From Rodentibacter caecimuris (GTDB lineage: Bacteria > Pseudomonadota > Gammaproteobacteria > Enterobacterales > Pasteurellaceae): a stretch of DNA of 64,000 nucleotides. The stretch is from NCBI GenBank assembly GCA_001998905.1, contig MLAA01000035.1:1-64000 (forward strand), in the 5' to 3' direction. Shown here in pieces: positions 11,404 through 20,710 of this stretch. A model generated the notes under the pieces. That model was not told the DNA's origin. It saw only the letters and a program-made list of their open reading frames with translations, and did no database searches. The stretch's first letter is position 1, and every line of letters starts with the position of its first letter. A program made the translations under genes and the position numbers.

Positions 11404-12201
11404 ATGAAAAAATCTATTTTATCTACCGCACTTTTAGCGGCATTTGCTTTTGTTGCAACCTCTGCTAATGCAGTTGTTACTTCAGCCGTGAGTCAAGATA
11501 ATACAAAATTGAGCTTGCCTAAAAAAGGTTCGGCAAAACACGATGGTTGGTTCCATAAAGATCCGGGTGGATTACCGGGTGTCGATGTTAAAGGGGTAAG
11601 TACAAAAGTCACCAGCTTTCAATCCTTGACAAAAATCACGAAAAACACTCAATGGTTAAAAACCTTTGGCGGCGTGGATAAAAACGGCGTAGTGGTACTG
11701 AAAATGAACAATATGCCAAAATGGGTGCCGGGCTTCCATAATCAATTAGGTAATTTCGCTTTCAAAAAAGTGGGGGCGGAAGAGCTATATTATGGTGAAT
11801 GGTTGGCAAGAGACGGCAATATCAACAAAGACCGTGTAGTGTATTACGCCGGAAACAATAAAACCGAAAAAATGCCTACCGGTGGTATCGCCGTTTATGA
11901 GGTAACCGGTATCAATAAAAATACCGAACTAAATCAAGAGCAGTTAAAAGGTCAATTCAAGGCTGATTTTAATAGCAATAAACTGAACGGTTCAATCAGT
12001 AAAACGGGATTAACCGTTAAGGTTGATGCAGGTATTGATAAAAAAGATGCCAGTTTCTCCGGGGATGCCTTTGCTAATGGTAAAGTTAGCGGAAACACCA
12101 AAGGACATTTCTTTGGCAAAGATGCCGCTGCTTTAGCCGGTTATGCCAAATTTAACGGCAACAACCAATTTGATACGGCTTTCGGCGGTACCAAAAAATA
12201 G
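11404..12201 (+). CDS. Secreted hemophilin-family hemophore (HphA-like), Slam substrate
   Basis: A 265-residue exported protein with a clear signal peptide (residues 1-23, cleavage after TSANA) and no lipobox cysteine, so it would be released rather than lipid-anchored. The first ~150 mature residues form an unlabelled ligand domain. The C-terminal ~100 residues (GQFKADFNSNKLNG..., then GHFFGKDAAALAGYAKF and a final FGGTKK) look like the small eight-stranded barrel of transferrin-binding-protein-B type, the handle recognised by Slam translocators. With a TonB receptor upstream and a Slam gene downstream, this matches hemophilin of Haemophilus haemolyticus and HphA of Acinetobacter. The heme-ligating histidine cannot be fixed from sequence alone. 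RBS GGAG lies upstream of the ATG. Confidence 0.82.
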   Translation: MKKSILSTALLAAFAFVATSANAVVTSAVSQDNTKLSLPKKGSAKHDGWFHKDPGGLPGVDVKGVSTKVTSFQSLTKITKNTQWLKTFGGVDKNGVVVLKMNNMPKWVPGFHNQLGNFAFKKVGAEELYYGEWLARDGNINKDRVVYYAGNNKTEKMPTGGIAVYEVTGINKNTELNQEQLKGQFKADFNSNKLNGSISKTGLTVKVDAGIDKKDASFSGDAFANGKVSGNTKGHFFGKDAAALAGYAKFNGNNQFDTAFGGTKK

Positions 12202-12214
12202 TTGTGATGATTTT

Positions 12215-12238
12215 AGGGGAGAATACTCTCCCCTTTTC
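12215..12238 (+). terminator. Terminator/attenuator between hemophore and Slam genes
   Basis: AGGGGAGA and TCTCCCCT form a perfect 8-bp stem with a 4-base loop followed by TTTCTTTT, 14 bases after the hemophore stop and 26 bases before the next start. It would let most transcripts end after the hemophore, giving much more substrate than translocator. Confidence 0.8.
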
Positions 12239-12259
12239 TTTTAGTTAAAGCGGGTTTTT

Positions 12260-13717
12260 ATGAAAAAATATCATTCTATCTTGGCGGGAATATTATTTTG
12301 TGTAGGCAGTTCAAGCGTGTTGGCAAGTGCCAATACACAAGAACAGGACGCGCTCAGATTATGGCGACAGCATAGCCAGCAATCCGCCCAACAACGGCAG
12401 GAACAAAATATTGATAGTGAGCAACGGACAAACGAAATCACCCTAGAGGGCGAATCTTTTCAGGTTGAAAACAACGTGGAAGCCGTAGGACAGGCACTCT
12501 ATATCGCATTGAGCCAACAACTTTGGCAATATGCCGAACAATTTTTGGCACAATATGAAAAATTTCCCGATCGCCAACCCCAATTAGTTTGGTTTGCCAA
12601 AGGCGCATTAGCCAGAGAACAAGGCGATTTACCCGAAGCGGAACATTATTACCGCAAATTATTACAAAGCGAACCGGATTTTTTGCGTGGTCAATTAGAC
12701 TTAGCTCGAATTTTATTTGAAGACAAAAAGAACACAGAATCGACCGTACTTTTTCGCCAACTTTCACATCAGCCCCTACCGGACGGCGTATTATTAACCA
12801 TTCAGGATTACCAACAAGCACTTCAAGAACGGGAAAGCTGGAATAGTTCGCTCACTTTAGGTTATTTGTATCATAAAAATTTGAATCAATCTTCGCAACG
12901 ACAACTATGCTTATTGGAAAAAGAGGGGCAATGTTTGATTAACCGCCGTTCGCCTGATGCCGTAAATGCTCATGGTTGGCGTTATGATTTCAGTACCCAA
13001 CGACGTATTTCTTTACGCAATAATCACGGTTTGGAATTTTATCTTAACGGTTACGGGCAATTTTATCCTCGTCATCACGACTATAATGAAAACACCGTTA
13101 AACTTTACGGGGGATACAGCTTTCGCAATGCCAATACAGAGATCACGGCTGCGCCGTTGCTAGAGTACGGTTCTTTTGGCAATCATCGTTATTATCACGG
13201 TTGGGGGGCTCATCTTGAGTGGACGCAAAACATTTCGCCACGCCACAGTTGGAATACCCAATTTGAATATAAAAAACTGCGTTACAGCCAACATTACAGC
13301 GCATTCGACAAAGCCGATGTCAGTACCTTGTTCGGTACTTGGTATTATCTACTCGCACCGCAAACAACCTTATTTGCCGGCGCTGATTTGTCGTATCGCC
13401 ACACGCCGGACGATACCCAATCCTATCGTATATTGGGTGCCCGTTTGGGTTTTAATCATCAGTTTGATTTTGGTTTAAATACTACGGTTCTCGCATTATG
13501 GCGGAATTATAATTATCAAGGCTATCATGCGGCGCTTGAACTGAAGCGTAAGGACAAACAACAAATTTATTTAGCCATATTAAAGATACCGAGTTGGAAT
13601 TTCAAAGGCATCACCCCTAATTTAGTGCTGAAACACACTCGTAACAAGAGCAATGCGGATTATGTTTATAGTTACAAACAAAGCGAAATACAGCTGAATT
13701 TTGAGTGGAAGTTTTAA
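12260..13717 (+). CDS. Slam: surface lipoprotein/hemophore assembly modulator (type XI secretion)
   Basis: Outer-membrane translocator of 485 residues. A signal peptide (to about SSSVLASA) is followed by a periplasmic helical part with TPR-like units (~65-185; EQFLAQYEKFPDRQPQLVWF, LPEAEHYYRKLLQSEPDF) and a ~290-residue C-terminal barrel (DUF560) ending in an aromatic beta strand, IQLNFEWKF. This two-part layout defines Slam. Slams move proteins with a TbpB-like barrel domain to the surface or medium; the gene just upstream encodes such a protein. Substrate specificity for the hemophore is inferred from adjacency. Confidence 0.85.
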   Translation: MKKYHSILAGILFCVGSSSVLASANTQEQDALRLWRQHSQQSAQQRQEQNIDSEQRTNEITLEGESFQVENNVEAVGQALYIALSQQLWQYAEQFLAQYEKFPDRQPQLVWFAKGALAREQGDLPEAEHYYRKLLQSEPDFLRGQLDLARILFEDKKNTESTVLFRQLSHQPLPDGVLLTIQDYQQALQERESWNSSLTLGYLYHKNLNQSSQRQLCLLEKEGQCLINRRSPDAVNAHGWRYDFSTQRRISLRNNHGLEFYLNGYGQFYPRHHDYNENTVKLYGGYSFRNANTEITAAPLLEYGSFGNHRYYHGWGAHLEWTQNISPRHSWNTQFEYKKLRYSQHYSAFDKADVSTLFGTWYYLLAPQTTLFAGADLSYRHTPDDTQSYRILGARLGFNHQFDFGLNTTVLALWRNYNYQGYHAALELKRKDKQQIYLAILKIPSWNFKGITPNLVLKHTRNKSNADYVYSYKQSEIQLNFEWKF

Positions 13718-13959
13718 GAAGAGCGCTTAAGAAAGTACGAGCAACCCTACAAAATTTTTCGGTATTGCACAATAAATATTGGTAAATTATAGGAAGTAGT
13801 AATTCTTCCTAATCAGGAAATTTCAACCAAAAATTGACCGCACTTTGCTCTACTTCTTAATAAAATTTTTATATTATGCTCTCATTGCCTTTGCGAAATA
13901 GGTAAACAACGGTATCATAGCGGATTATTTTTTACTATTCTATTTTCATAGGACAAACC

Positions 13960-15693
13960 GTGAATATTCAATCTATTCTTTCCGAGAAAATCAAAACGGC
14001 AATGAAACTTGCTGGAGCGGATAATAATGTCGATGCCCTAATTCGACAATCAGGAAAACCTCAGTTTGGCGATTATCAAGCTAACGGTATCATGCCAGTG
14101 GCTAAAAAATTAGGAAAAAACCCGCGTGAATTTGCCCAAGCCGTACTTGACCAAGCAAATCTGGATGATATTGCAGAAAAGACAGAAATAGCAGGTCCCG
14201 GCTTTATTAATATTTTTCTAAAGTCTGATTGGTTGACCAAAAAACTTTCCGAAACCTTAAAACAAAATAATTTAGGAATCAGTACAGAGGAAAAACAAAC
14301 TATTGTAGTAGATTATTCTTCGCCTAATGTAGCAAAAGAAATGCATGTCGGACATTTGCGCTCTACTATTATCGGCGATGCAGTAGTCAGGACCTTAGAA
14401 TTTCTAGGACATAATGTCATTAGGGCAAATCATGTCGGCGATTGGGGAACACAATTCGGTATGCTGATTGCCTACCTTGAAAAAATGGAAGATGAACACG
14501 CCGATGAAATGAAACTGCAAGATTTAGAAGCATTCTATCGTGAAGCCAAAAAACATTATGACGAAGATGAACATTTTGCTGAAAAAGCCAGAAATTATGT
14601 AGTGAAATTACAAAGTGGCAATGAATACTGCCTAGCGATGTGGCGTAAACTCGTTGACATTACAATGCAACAGAATCAACGCAACTATGATCGCCTAAAT
14701 GTAACATTAACCGAACGAGATGTAATGGGCGAAAGCTTGTATAATCCAATGTTACCGGGCATTGTGGACGACTTACAAAAACAAGGTTTAGCAGTAGAAG
14801 ATCAAGGTGCACTAGTCGTTTATCTTGATGAGTTTAAAAATAAAGAAGGCGATTCAATGGGTGTCATTGTACAGAAAAAAGACGGCGGTTTTCTGTACAC
14901 GACAACAGATATCGCAGCAGCAAAATACCGTTATGAAACATTAAAAGCCGATCGCGCGTTAGTTTTTTCTGATACACGTCAAAGCCAGCATATGCAACAG
15001 GCTTGGCTTATTACCCGCAAAGCAGGTTATGTTCCAGATAATTTTTCATTAGAACACAAAAATTTTGGAATGATGTTAGGAAAAGACGGTAAACCGTTCA
15101 AAACCCGCACTGGCGGTACAGTTAAATTGGCTGATTTACTTGATGAAGCCATTGAACGAGCCACCCTTCTAATTCAAGAAAAAAGCTCAACATTGTCCGA
15201 ACATGAAAAATCTGCTGCTATTGAAGCGGTAGGAATTGGTGCTGTAAAATATTCAGATCTCTCTAAAAACCGCACAACAGATTATATTTTTGATTGGGAT
15301 AATATGCTCAGCTTTGAGGGGAATACTGCTCCTTATATGCAATATGCATATACGCGTATCCGTTCTATTTTCAATAAAACAGAGATAAATTTGACCGCAC
15401 TTTTAGAAACAAAAACCGAACTAGAAGATGAAAAAGAACGTGTATTAGCGATAAAACTTCTACAATTCGAAGAAGCCGTACAACAAGTTGCAAAAGAAGG
15501 CTCACCACATATTCTCTGTACCTATCTCTATGAATTAGCAGGTAGTTTTTCTTCATTTTATGAACATTGTCCAATCCTCAATGCAGAAGATAACAACATA
15601 AAATGTAGTCGATTAAAACTCGCCTTATTAACGGAGAAAACCTTAAAACAAGGTTTAAATTTATTAGGTATCAAAACAGTTGAGAAGATGTAG
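13960..15693 (+). CDS. argS: Arginyl-tRNA synthetase
   Basis: Class I synthetase of 577 residues. It has the ArgRS-specific N-terminal domain (~1-85), the HIGH-type motif HVGHLRST at about residue 128, the catalytic stretch [18 protein letters not shown] that stands in for KMSK, and the DALR anticodon-binding domain (~460-577). The start is GTG, following AGGACAAACC. A Hin uptake signal lies within the gene near 15397. It is preceded by a 242-base spacer that holds another uptake signal and no gene. Confidence 0.97.
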   Translation: MNIQSILSEKIKTAMKLAGADNNVDALIRQSGKPQFGDYQANGIMPVAKKLGKNPREFAQAVLDQANLDDIAEKTEIAGPGFINIFLKSDWLTKKLSETLKQNNLGISTEEKQTIVVDYSSPNVAKEMHVGHLRSTIIGDAVVRTLEFLGHNVIRANHVGDWGTQFGMLIAYLEKMEDEHADEMKLQDLEAFYREAKKHYDEDEHFAEKARNYVVKLQSGNEYCLAMWRKLVDITMQQNQRNYDRLNVTLTERDVMGESLYNPMLPGIVDDLQKQGLAVEDQGALVVYLDEFKNKEGDSMGVIVQKKDGGFLYTTTDIAAAKYRYETLKADRALVFSDTRQSQHMQQAWLITRKAGYVPDNFSLEHKNFGMMLGKDGKPFKTRTGGTVKLADLLDEAIERATLLIQEKSSTLSEHEKSAAIEAVGIGAVKYSDLSKNRTTDYIFDWDNMLSFEGNTAPYMQYAYTRIRSIFNKTEINLTALLETKTELEDEKERVLAIKLLQFEEAVQQVAKEGSPHILCTYLYELAGSFSSFYEHCPILNAEDNNIKCSRLKLALLTEKTLKQGLNLLGIKTVEKM

Positions 15694-15712
15694 TTCTCTT
15701 AACTTAATAAAA

Positions 15713-15757
15713 TAGAGAGTTTCCTGAAGAATGCGTTTTCAACCAGGAAACTCTCTA
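15713..15757. terminator. 14-bp inverted repeat after argS
   Basis: TAGAGAGTTTCCTG pairs perfectly with CAGGAAACTCTCTA across a 17-base loop, 19 bases past the argS stop. The following bases are A-rich instead of T-rich, so it is a probable transcript end or stabiliser, not a textbook intrinsic terminator. Confidence 0.55.
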
Positions 15758-16306
15758 AATAAAAAAATAATTAATAAAATCTAATATTTCTATAGCTGAA
15801 ATTTTATCTGAATCTACTATATTTCAGTGTCAAATAACTTTAAGTCCAAATTTATGATATTAGAAATATTAAATTAAATATAACTGTAAATCATTAACTA
15901 CATCTTTGATTCCATTGGAATTTATGTCCTGCACAATATTTTAATATTGGATATTCTTTCCCTACTAATAGGATAAGGTGAACCTAAATTCCAGATAATA
16001 GCTAGTAGGATAAATCTTTTATAAAGTAACACCCTCCTTTCTATTACTAGCGCTATAACTCGACGTAATTTCATGTTTGAAATCACCTTCTATTTATCAC
16101 AACGATACTCTAATCCGCTATTCGTTACATTTTACCCAAATCTAACTATATCTTACCAAACAAAATTTGCTCGATAACCTAATATGACAGAACCCGATAG
16201 GGAGTTGATTCTAACGACCCACAATCATAATTCCTGTTATATTATTTTCGAATCCGACTATCGATCTTCTTATCGTAAGAATTAACTACAGGAAATAAGG
16301 TATACC
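15758..16306. other. Gene-poor spacer, no supported feature
   Basis: About 550 AT-rich bases without a convincing gene. The only item is a 50-codon open frame on the minus strand (16074 to 15922) with an AAGGTG in front and a basic, hydrophobic product resembling nothing I recognise. It could be a small membrane peptide or chance. Confidence 0.4.
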
Positions 16307-16567
16307 TCAAGAATCCTTTAAACTTAAACGCAACCTTCTTTGCGAAAAGCGTTCAGCCCAAATTTTTTCTGCCGGAACACCTATTGCTTCAGCAATAATT
16401 CTCTCCATTTTAGGATAAGGTTTATCTAAAGCTGATTTTAACGTACTATAATTAATACCATTATTCTTCGCTAAAGAGCGTAACGACCAATTTTGTTTTT
16501 TTAATGCGGCAATAATATCTGCCCTATGCCAATTTTGCGGTTTTTTCGGCTTTTTAACTTTTGTCAT
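16307..16567 (-). CDS. Ner/Nlp (SfsB-like) DNA-binding regulator
   Basis: Small transcription factor, 86 residues, of the Mu Ner / E. coli Nlp (SfsB) family. The signature WHRADIIAALKKQNWSLRSL, then NGINYSTLKSALDKPYPKME and IIAEAIGVPAEKIWAERF, covers the whole helix-turn-helix domain. The ATG follows AAGGGGGAAAA. E. coli Nlp influences maltose genes; Ner represses phage Mu early genes. A perfect palindrome 40 bases upstream could be its own operator. Host-type Nlp or a domesticated phage gene cannot be separated here. Confidence 0.85.
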   Translation of the reverse strand: MTKVKKPKKPQNWHRADIIAALKKQNWSLRSLAKNNGINYSTLKSALDKPYPKMERIIAEAIGVPAEKIWAERFSQRRLRLSLKDS

Positions 16568-16606
16568 TTTTCCCCCTTAAAAACAAAACCTTTAAAAAAA
16601 CAAACT

Positions 16607-16623
16607 AACTTAAAGGTTAAGTT
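16607..16623. promoter_or_regulatory. Palindromic operator candidate before the Ner-like gene
   Basis: AACTTAAAGGTTAAGTT is a perfect 7-3-7 inverted repeat flanked by A and T runs, in the promoter region of the gene at 16307-16567. It suits a dimeric regulator, most simply that gene's product or the neighbouring XRE protein. The flanking A/T runs could alternatively make it a weak terminator. Confidence 0.45.
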
Positions 16624-16727
16624 GTTTTTTTTGATATGTCAAGAAAATAAATGAAAGAAAAACTAATAAAATAAATTCTTATTAGTTTATAAATTTTATG
16701 ACGTTAATTGTGAAATATTTGTTATAT

Positions 16728-16752
16728 AAAAAAGGCGAGTAAAATACTCGCC
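16728..16752 (-). terminator. Intrinsic terminator of the XRE regulator gene
   Basis: GGCGAGTA and TACTCGCC pair perfectly over a 3-base loop, followed on the minus strand by TTTTTT. It is 33 bases past the stop of the regulator gene at 16785. Confidence 0.85.
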
Positions 16753-16784
16753 ACTGATTTGAATCAGAATAATAGTAATCTTTC

Positions 16785-17249
16785 TTAAATATAAGACTTT
16801 TTTGCCATAGTGCTAGCCGTTGTACTAATAGTCAATTGAACTTCTTCAGAACAATTTCGATAATTTTGAATTAATGTTAATTCTGTCGAATTCAATACTT
16901 TCTCTTCTGATAATGTCAAAGCTAACATTTCTTCTGATTCAAGTAATTCATTCAGTAGTGAAATAGAGTAACGCAATTTATCAAGATAAGTAAAAGAGGA
17001 CGGTTTTGTTTGATTAGCATCAATAATGTTACCTGTCGCCAGCCATTCCAGACTGACATTCGCAACTTTTGCTATTTTCACTAAATTACTTCTTGACGGA
17101 TCAGCCTCTCCGCTTAACCAACGATTCAGTGAAGTAACCGCAACACCAACAGCCCGTGCAAGTTCACTATTATTATTTTTAAATCTAGTTTCAACAATAA
17201 ATTTCATACGTTCCGCAAAACTGGGATCATCTATTTTTATTTTCGCCAT
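16785..17249 (-). CDS. XRE-family (phage-repressor-like) transcriptional regulator
   Basis: A 154-residue regulator with an N-terminal lambda-repressor-type helix-turn-helix (~15-75; NNSELARAVGVAVTSLNRWL, then SGEADPSRSNLVKIAKVANV and SLEWLATGN) and a C-terminal part without recognisable peptidase motifs, so not a LexA/CI-type self-cleaving repressor. I chose the ATG at 17249, preceded by AAGGAA, over upstream in-frame starts whose added sequence is hydrophobic and unlike the family. The target is unknown. The Ner-like gene downstream raises the possibility that both are relics of a mobile element, but no phage structural genes are nearby. Confidence 0.8.
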   Translation of the reverse strand: MAKIKIDDPSFAERMKFIVETRFKNNNSELARAVGVAVTSLNRWLSGEADPSRSNLVKIAKVANVSLEWLATGNIIDANQTKPSSFTYLDKLRYSISLLNELLESEEMLALTLSEEKVLNSTELTLIQNYRNCSEEVQLTISTTASTMAKKSYI

Positions 17250-17475
17250 CACAAGATTCCTTAGGTAAATATCTAATTTTAGCATCAAACTAAAGTAATA
17301 TATAAAATGAGTGCATAATGCACAATAAAAAACCGCAAATTTGATGCGGACCATATTAATATAAGAATATTAAAAAAATAATATCGTGCTAATAATAAAC
17401 ACTTTTTGTATTAAATAAAAGCTTAACAATAAAACTTATAAAATCTCTACCGGGTTTCAATAAAATAGGATATTC

Positions 17476-18594
17476 CTAACGGAAATCATTCATCTGTTCT
17501 AATAACTGTCGACTTTCCCGTAAAAACTGTTCAGAATATTCGCCAAACCATTCTTTTATCTCTGTAAAGCAGCGAATAAATTCTTTCTTATCTTGCTGTT
17601 CAAAAAGGGCTAATGCTTCTTCATAACTCTGTTTTAGACTTTTAATAACAACTAAATTTTCCGGTTTATCCAAAATAATATCAGCATAAAGTTCCGCATT
17701 CTGGGCAAAAAGCCGCCCTATCATGGCTAATTCTAAACGGTAGATAGGTGAAGATAACGCAAGTAAATTTGCTAATTTGATCGGCTGTTTGGATAAATGT
17801 AAACCACTGGAAAAGGTCGCAAAATGACGTAATGCCTGAATATAAGTCATATTTTTATCATGTTCTTGTGCCGTTGTTTGATAAATCTTTGCTCCCCACA
17901 TTTGCATCTGTTCCAATAACCATTGATAGCGTTCAGAAAATCGCCCATGACAACAAACAATTAATTGCTTTGCCATACTCGAAATATCCGGTCCAAACAT
18001 TGGATGCAATCCGACTACCGCACCAGAATGTACTTCTAACATTTTATTTAGCGGTTGTTTTTTTACAGAAGTTAAATCAGCTAGTAGCATATTTTCCGTT
18101 AGAAAAGGTTTCAAACGCTCAATGGTTTCGACCGTTTTCGTGATCGGGACAGAAATAATAATCACATCGGCACTAGCCAAAATTGAATGGGCATTTTCCC
18201 AATCTTCACGCTCTAAAATAGATACCCCATAGCCTGAGGCTCGCAAATAACGTACAAACAACCCGCCTAACTTTCCTTTTCCTCCAACAATAACCACTTT
18301 GTTAATCTTCTGATTGAGGGTTTTAAAACCTTGTTGGTTTTCATTATGATAAGATTCTCTCATCAAACGACGCAAAATATTTTCAATTAAATCTGGCGAA
18401 ACACCTAATTGCTTGGCATCTTGGCGACGTCCCTGTAACATTTCAGCTTCTCGTTCTGGCACATAAATAGGCAACCCTTGCTGATGTTTCACTTCTCCTA
18501 CTTGAGAAACTAATTCAAGACGTTTTTTAATTAATTGAAGTAACTGTTTATCCACTTGATCAATTTCAGTTCTTAATTCAGCTAGTGATTTCAC
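17476..18594 (-). CDS. tyrA: Bifunctional chorismate mutase / prephenate dehydrogenase
   Basis: Makes 4-hydroxyphenylpyruvate for tyrosine: chorismate to prephenate, then NAD-dependent oxidative decarboxylation. The 372-residue protein has an AroQ mutase domain (~1-90, LRTEIDQVDKQLLQLIKKRL) and a dehydrogenase domain with the Rossmann fingerprint VVIVGGKGKLGGLFVRYLRA and the VGLHPMFGPD substrate loop. The start is a GTG preceded by AAGGAGAG; the in-frame TTG five codons upstream overlaps that ribosome site and is rejected. It follows aroF after about 75 bases with no terminator, reproducing the aroF-tyrA operon of E. coli. Confidence 0.95.
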   Translation of the reverse strand: MKSLAELRTEIDQVDKQLLQLIKKRLELVSQVGEVKHQQGLPIYVPEREAEMLQGRRQDAKQLGVSPDLIENILRRLMRESYHNENQQGFKTLNQKINKVVIVGGKGKLGGLFVRYLRASGYGVSILEREDWENAHSILASADVIIISVPITKTVETIERLKPFLTENMLLADLTSVKKQPLNKMLEVHSGAVVGLHPMFGPDISSMAKQLIVCCHGRFSERYQWLLEQMQMWGAKIYQTTAQEHDKNMTYIQALRHFATFSSGLHLSKQPIKLANLLALSSPIYRLELAMIGRLFAQNAELYADIILDKPENLVVIKSLKQSYEEALALFEQQDKKEFIRCFTEIKEWFGEYSEQFLRESRQLLEQMNDFR

Positions 18595-18668
18595 AAATCT
18601 CTCCTTCAATTCTATCCCTATGAAACAAAAGTGCGGTCAAAAAACCAGTACTTTTTTACCTTCTAAGG

Positions 18669-19736
18669 TTAGTTAATCTTACTTTTTATTTTACTCAAAT
18701 CAGTAGAAATTTTACGTAGTAACTGTTCGGTAGTCTCCCAATCAATACAAGCATCCGTAATTGATACGCCATATTTCATTTCCGAAGGAGGCAGATCAGC
18801 TGCCTGATTACCTGCATTAATATGGCTTTCTAACATTAAACCAATAATAGACTGATTACCCGCCACAACTTGTTGTATTGCATCCTCGGCCACAATTGGT
18901 TGACGGCGATAATCTTTATTAGAATTACCATGACTACAATCAACCATAATTGCTGTCTCTAATCCGGCATTTATCAGCTCAATTTCACATTCATTAATAA
19001 AACGGCTTTCGTAATTCGGTATCTTACCACCGCGTAAAATAACATGCCCGTTAGGGTTCCCTGATGTATGCAATAAATTCACTTGTCCTTGCTGATTAAT
19101 GCCGATGAAGCTATGTCCGACTGAGGCAGCTTTCATCGCATTAATTGCCGTCGATAGACTGCCGTCCGTACCATTTTTAAACCCTACCGGCATAGATAAC
19201 CCCGAAGCTAATTCACGATGTGTTTGTGATTCTGTTGTGCGGGCACCAATAGCTGACCAGCTAAATAGATCTGCTAAATATTGCGGAATAATAGGATCAA
19301 GTGCTTCAGTTGCTAAGGGCAATCCTAATTTAGCTAATTCCAATAAAAGTTCACGGGAAATCAGTAATCCTTGTTCAACATCAAAACTTCCATCTAAATG
19401 CGGATCATTAATTAATCCTTTCCAACCGACCGTTGTTCGAGGTTTTTCAAAATAAACCCTCATTACAATATAAAGGTGTTGGTTTAATTCCTCGGAAAGT
19501 TGCTTTAAACGCTTAGCATAGTCAATTGCGGCTAAAGGATCATGAATAGAACAAGGACCTATCACTATTAATAAACGTTTATCTCGTTTATGAATAATAT
19601 CGGCAATTTCTCGACGAGAATTTTCTATTTGAGTACGGAGTACTGAAGGTAGCGGCAATTTAGCTTTTAATTCTGACGGGGTGATTAAAATCTTTTCATC
19701 TCGAATATTAACGTTATGAATGCTGTCTTTATTCAT
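18669..19736 (-). CDS. aroF: 3-deoxy-7-phosphoheptulonate (DAHP) synthase, AroF type
   Basis: First enzyme of the shikimate pathway, joining phosphoenolpyruvate and erythrose 4-phosphate. The 355 residues match class I-alpha DAHP synthases throughout: VIGPCSIHDPLAAIDYAKRL, GARTTESQTHRELASG, GFKNGTDGS, VDCSHGNSNKDYRRQ. Details such as TEALDP, LFSWSAIGARTTESQTH and SGLSMPVGF resemble tyrosine-sensitive AroF more than AroG. The ATG at 19736 follows GAGGGAAC. Two TyrR boxes lie immediately upstream and tyrA follows, which supports tyrosine-specific control. It could be labelled aroG by homology-only pipelines. Confidence 0.92.
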   Translation of the reverse strand: MNKDSIHNVNIRDEKILITPSELKAKLPLPSVLRTQIENSRREIADIIHKRDKRLLIVIGPCSIHDPLAAIDYAKRLKQLSEELNQHLYIVMRVYFEKPRTTVGWKGLINDPHLDGSFDVEQGLLISRELLLELAKLGLPLATEALDPIIPQYLADLFSWSAIGARTTESQTHRELASGLSMPVGFKNGTDGSLSTAINAMKAASVGHSFIGINQQGQVNLLHTSGNPNGHVILRGGKIPNYESRFINECEIELINAGLETAIMVDCSHGNSNKDYRRQPIVAEDAIQQVVAGNQSIIGLMLESHINAGNQAADLPPSEMKYGVSITDACIDWETTEQLLRKISTDLSKIKSKIN

Positions 19737-19757
19737 TATTGGTTCCCTCACATAAAA

Positions 19758-19775
19758 TGTAAAAAATAAATTACA
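19758..19775. promoter_or_regulatory. TyrR box, promoter-proximal
   Basis: TGTAAAAAATAAATTACA matches the TyrR consensus TGTAAA-N6-TTTACA in 11 of the 12 defined positions. It lies 22 bases upstream of the aroF start codon. Confidence 0.82.
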
Positions 19776-19780
19776 CAAAG

Positions 19781-19798
19781 TGTAATAAAAAGATTACA
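19781..19798. promoter_or_regulatory. TyrR box, distal
   Basis: TGTAATAAAAAGATTACA has perfect dyad symmetry in its arms (TGTAAT / ATTACA) and fits TGTAAA-N6-TTTACA with one change in each arm. Its centre is 23 bases from the first box, about two helical turns, the paired arrangement used by TyrR hexamers at E. coli aroF. Confidence 0.82.
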
Positions 19799-19862
19799 AA
19801 CAATTTAGTTCAAAGAAAAATAAAAAGCAACAAAAAATCGTGAATAATCTAAATTTTAATTG

Positions 19863-20453
19863 TTATTCAATCAATCCGGCTTTACTAAAAAAAGTCCGGT
19901 AAGCTTCCACTTTTTTCATAAAACCTAACGGGTACGCTCTTGAAGTAGAAGGTAAACGATATAAATAAAGAGTCGAATTTGGATAAGGATAAACAATATA
20001 TTCATTCGTTTTCGGCGATTTTATTTTCTCTGGCAGTAAATCAAGCAAAATTTCTGTTGCTTTTCCACCAGTCGTAAACAACCAACGACAATTTGGTACT
20101 AGGGGCAATACCTTAGCTAAATCAACAGCTTCAACAATCGTTAGAAACTTATCAGCAGCGTTATCTTTCTCCCGAATTGCTTTACGAACAGTTGGGCAAA
20201 GCGCAATCCCTTTTTCATACAAAAATGCCTTAATTCGTTCAGGATCAAAACGTTTCTCACCTTTAATCTGAAAATATTCCACATCACCGAAAAATACCAT
20301 ACCATAAATTCGCCACATATCATTTTGAAAATTAGGATAGTGAAATTGCATACAACGTTTTTCATCTTTTGGAGGAAAGCTTCCCATCATCATTACCGTT
20401 GCGTTTGCTGGGAGAATGGCTGGAAAAGGGTGAGTTTCAATCAATTTAGACAT
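19863..20453 (-). CDS. Uracil-DNA-glycosylase-fold protein
   Basis: A 196-residue protein of the UDG superfamily (Mug/COG3663-like). The N-terminal block VMMMGSFPPKDEKRCMQFHY corresponds to the substrate-binding/catalytic motif (GSFPP), and PSTSRAYPLG near the C-terminus to the DNA-intercalating motif. A base-excision role is plausible, but members of this branch are poorly characterised and the catalytic Asp/Asn of classic UDG is not obvious. It is transcribed toward aroF but ends 127 bases before it, beyond the TyrR boxes, so it is a separate unit, divergent from sfsA. Confidence 0.75.
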   Translation of the reverse strand: MSKLIETHPFPAILPANATVMMMGSFPPKDEKRCMQFHYPNFQNDMWRIYGMVFFGDVEYFQIKGEKRFDPERIKAFLYEKGIALCPTVRKAIREKDNAADKFLTIVEAVDLAKVLPLVPNCRWLFTTGGKATEILLDLLPEKIKSPKTNEYIVYPYPNSTLYLYRLPSTSRAYPLGFMKKVEAYRTFFSKAGLIE

Positions 20454-20710
20454 AAATATTAAACTTTTAATTAGCTTCGCTTTGCTCTTTATTATCTTTA
20501 GCTACAAGCGTTTAGCCATTATATTGAATGGTTTGATCAATATATATAATAGTCCAATGTTTCGCAATATTTAAAATGCTAAATTATTGAAACGCCGGAT
20601 AAGTGGTCTTATCTATAAATTGCTCAAAATTGTGGTTTATTTCCATTTTCGTTATACTGCGCCTCCATTTTTCCTCTCTAATCCCTCGCTTTGTATTGTA
20701 AGGAGCAACT

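Noticed and set aside
15922..16074. 50-codon minus-strand frame with an AAGGTG ahead of it
   Set aside because: Too short and unlike any known family; kept only as a remark for the spacer.
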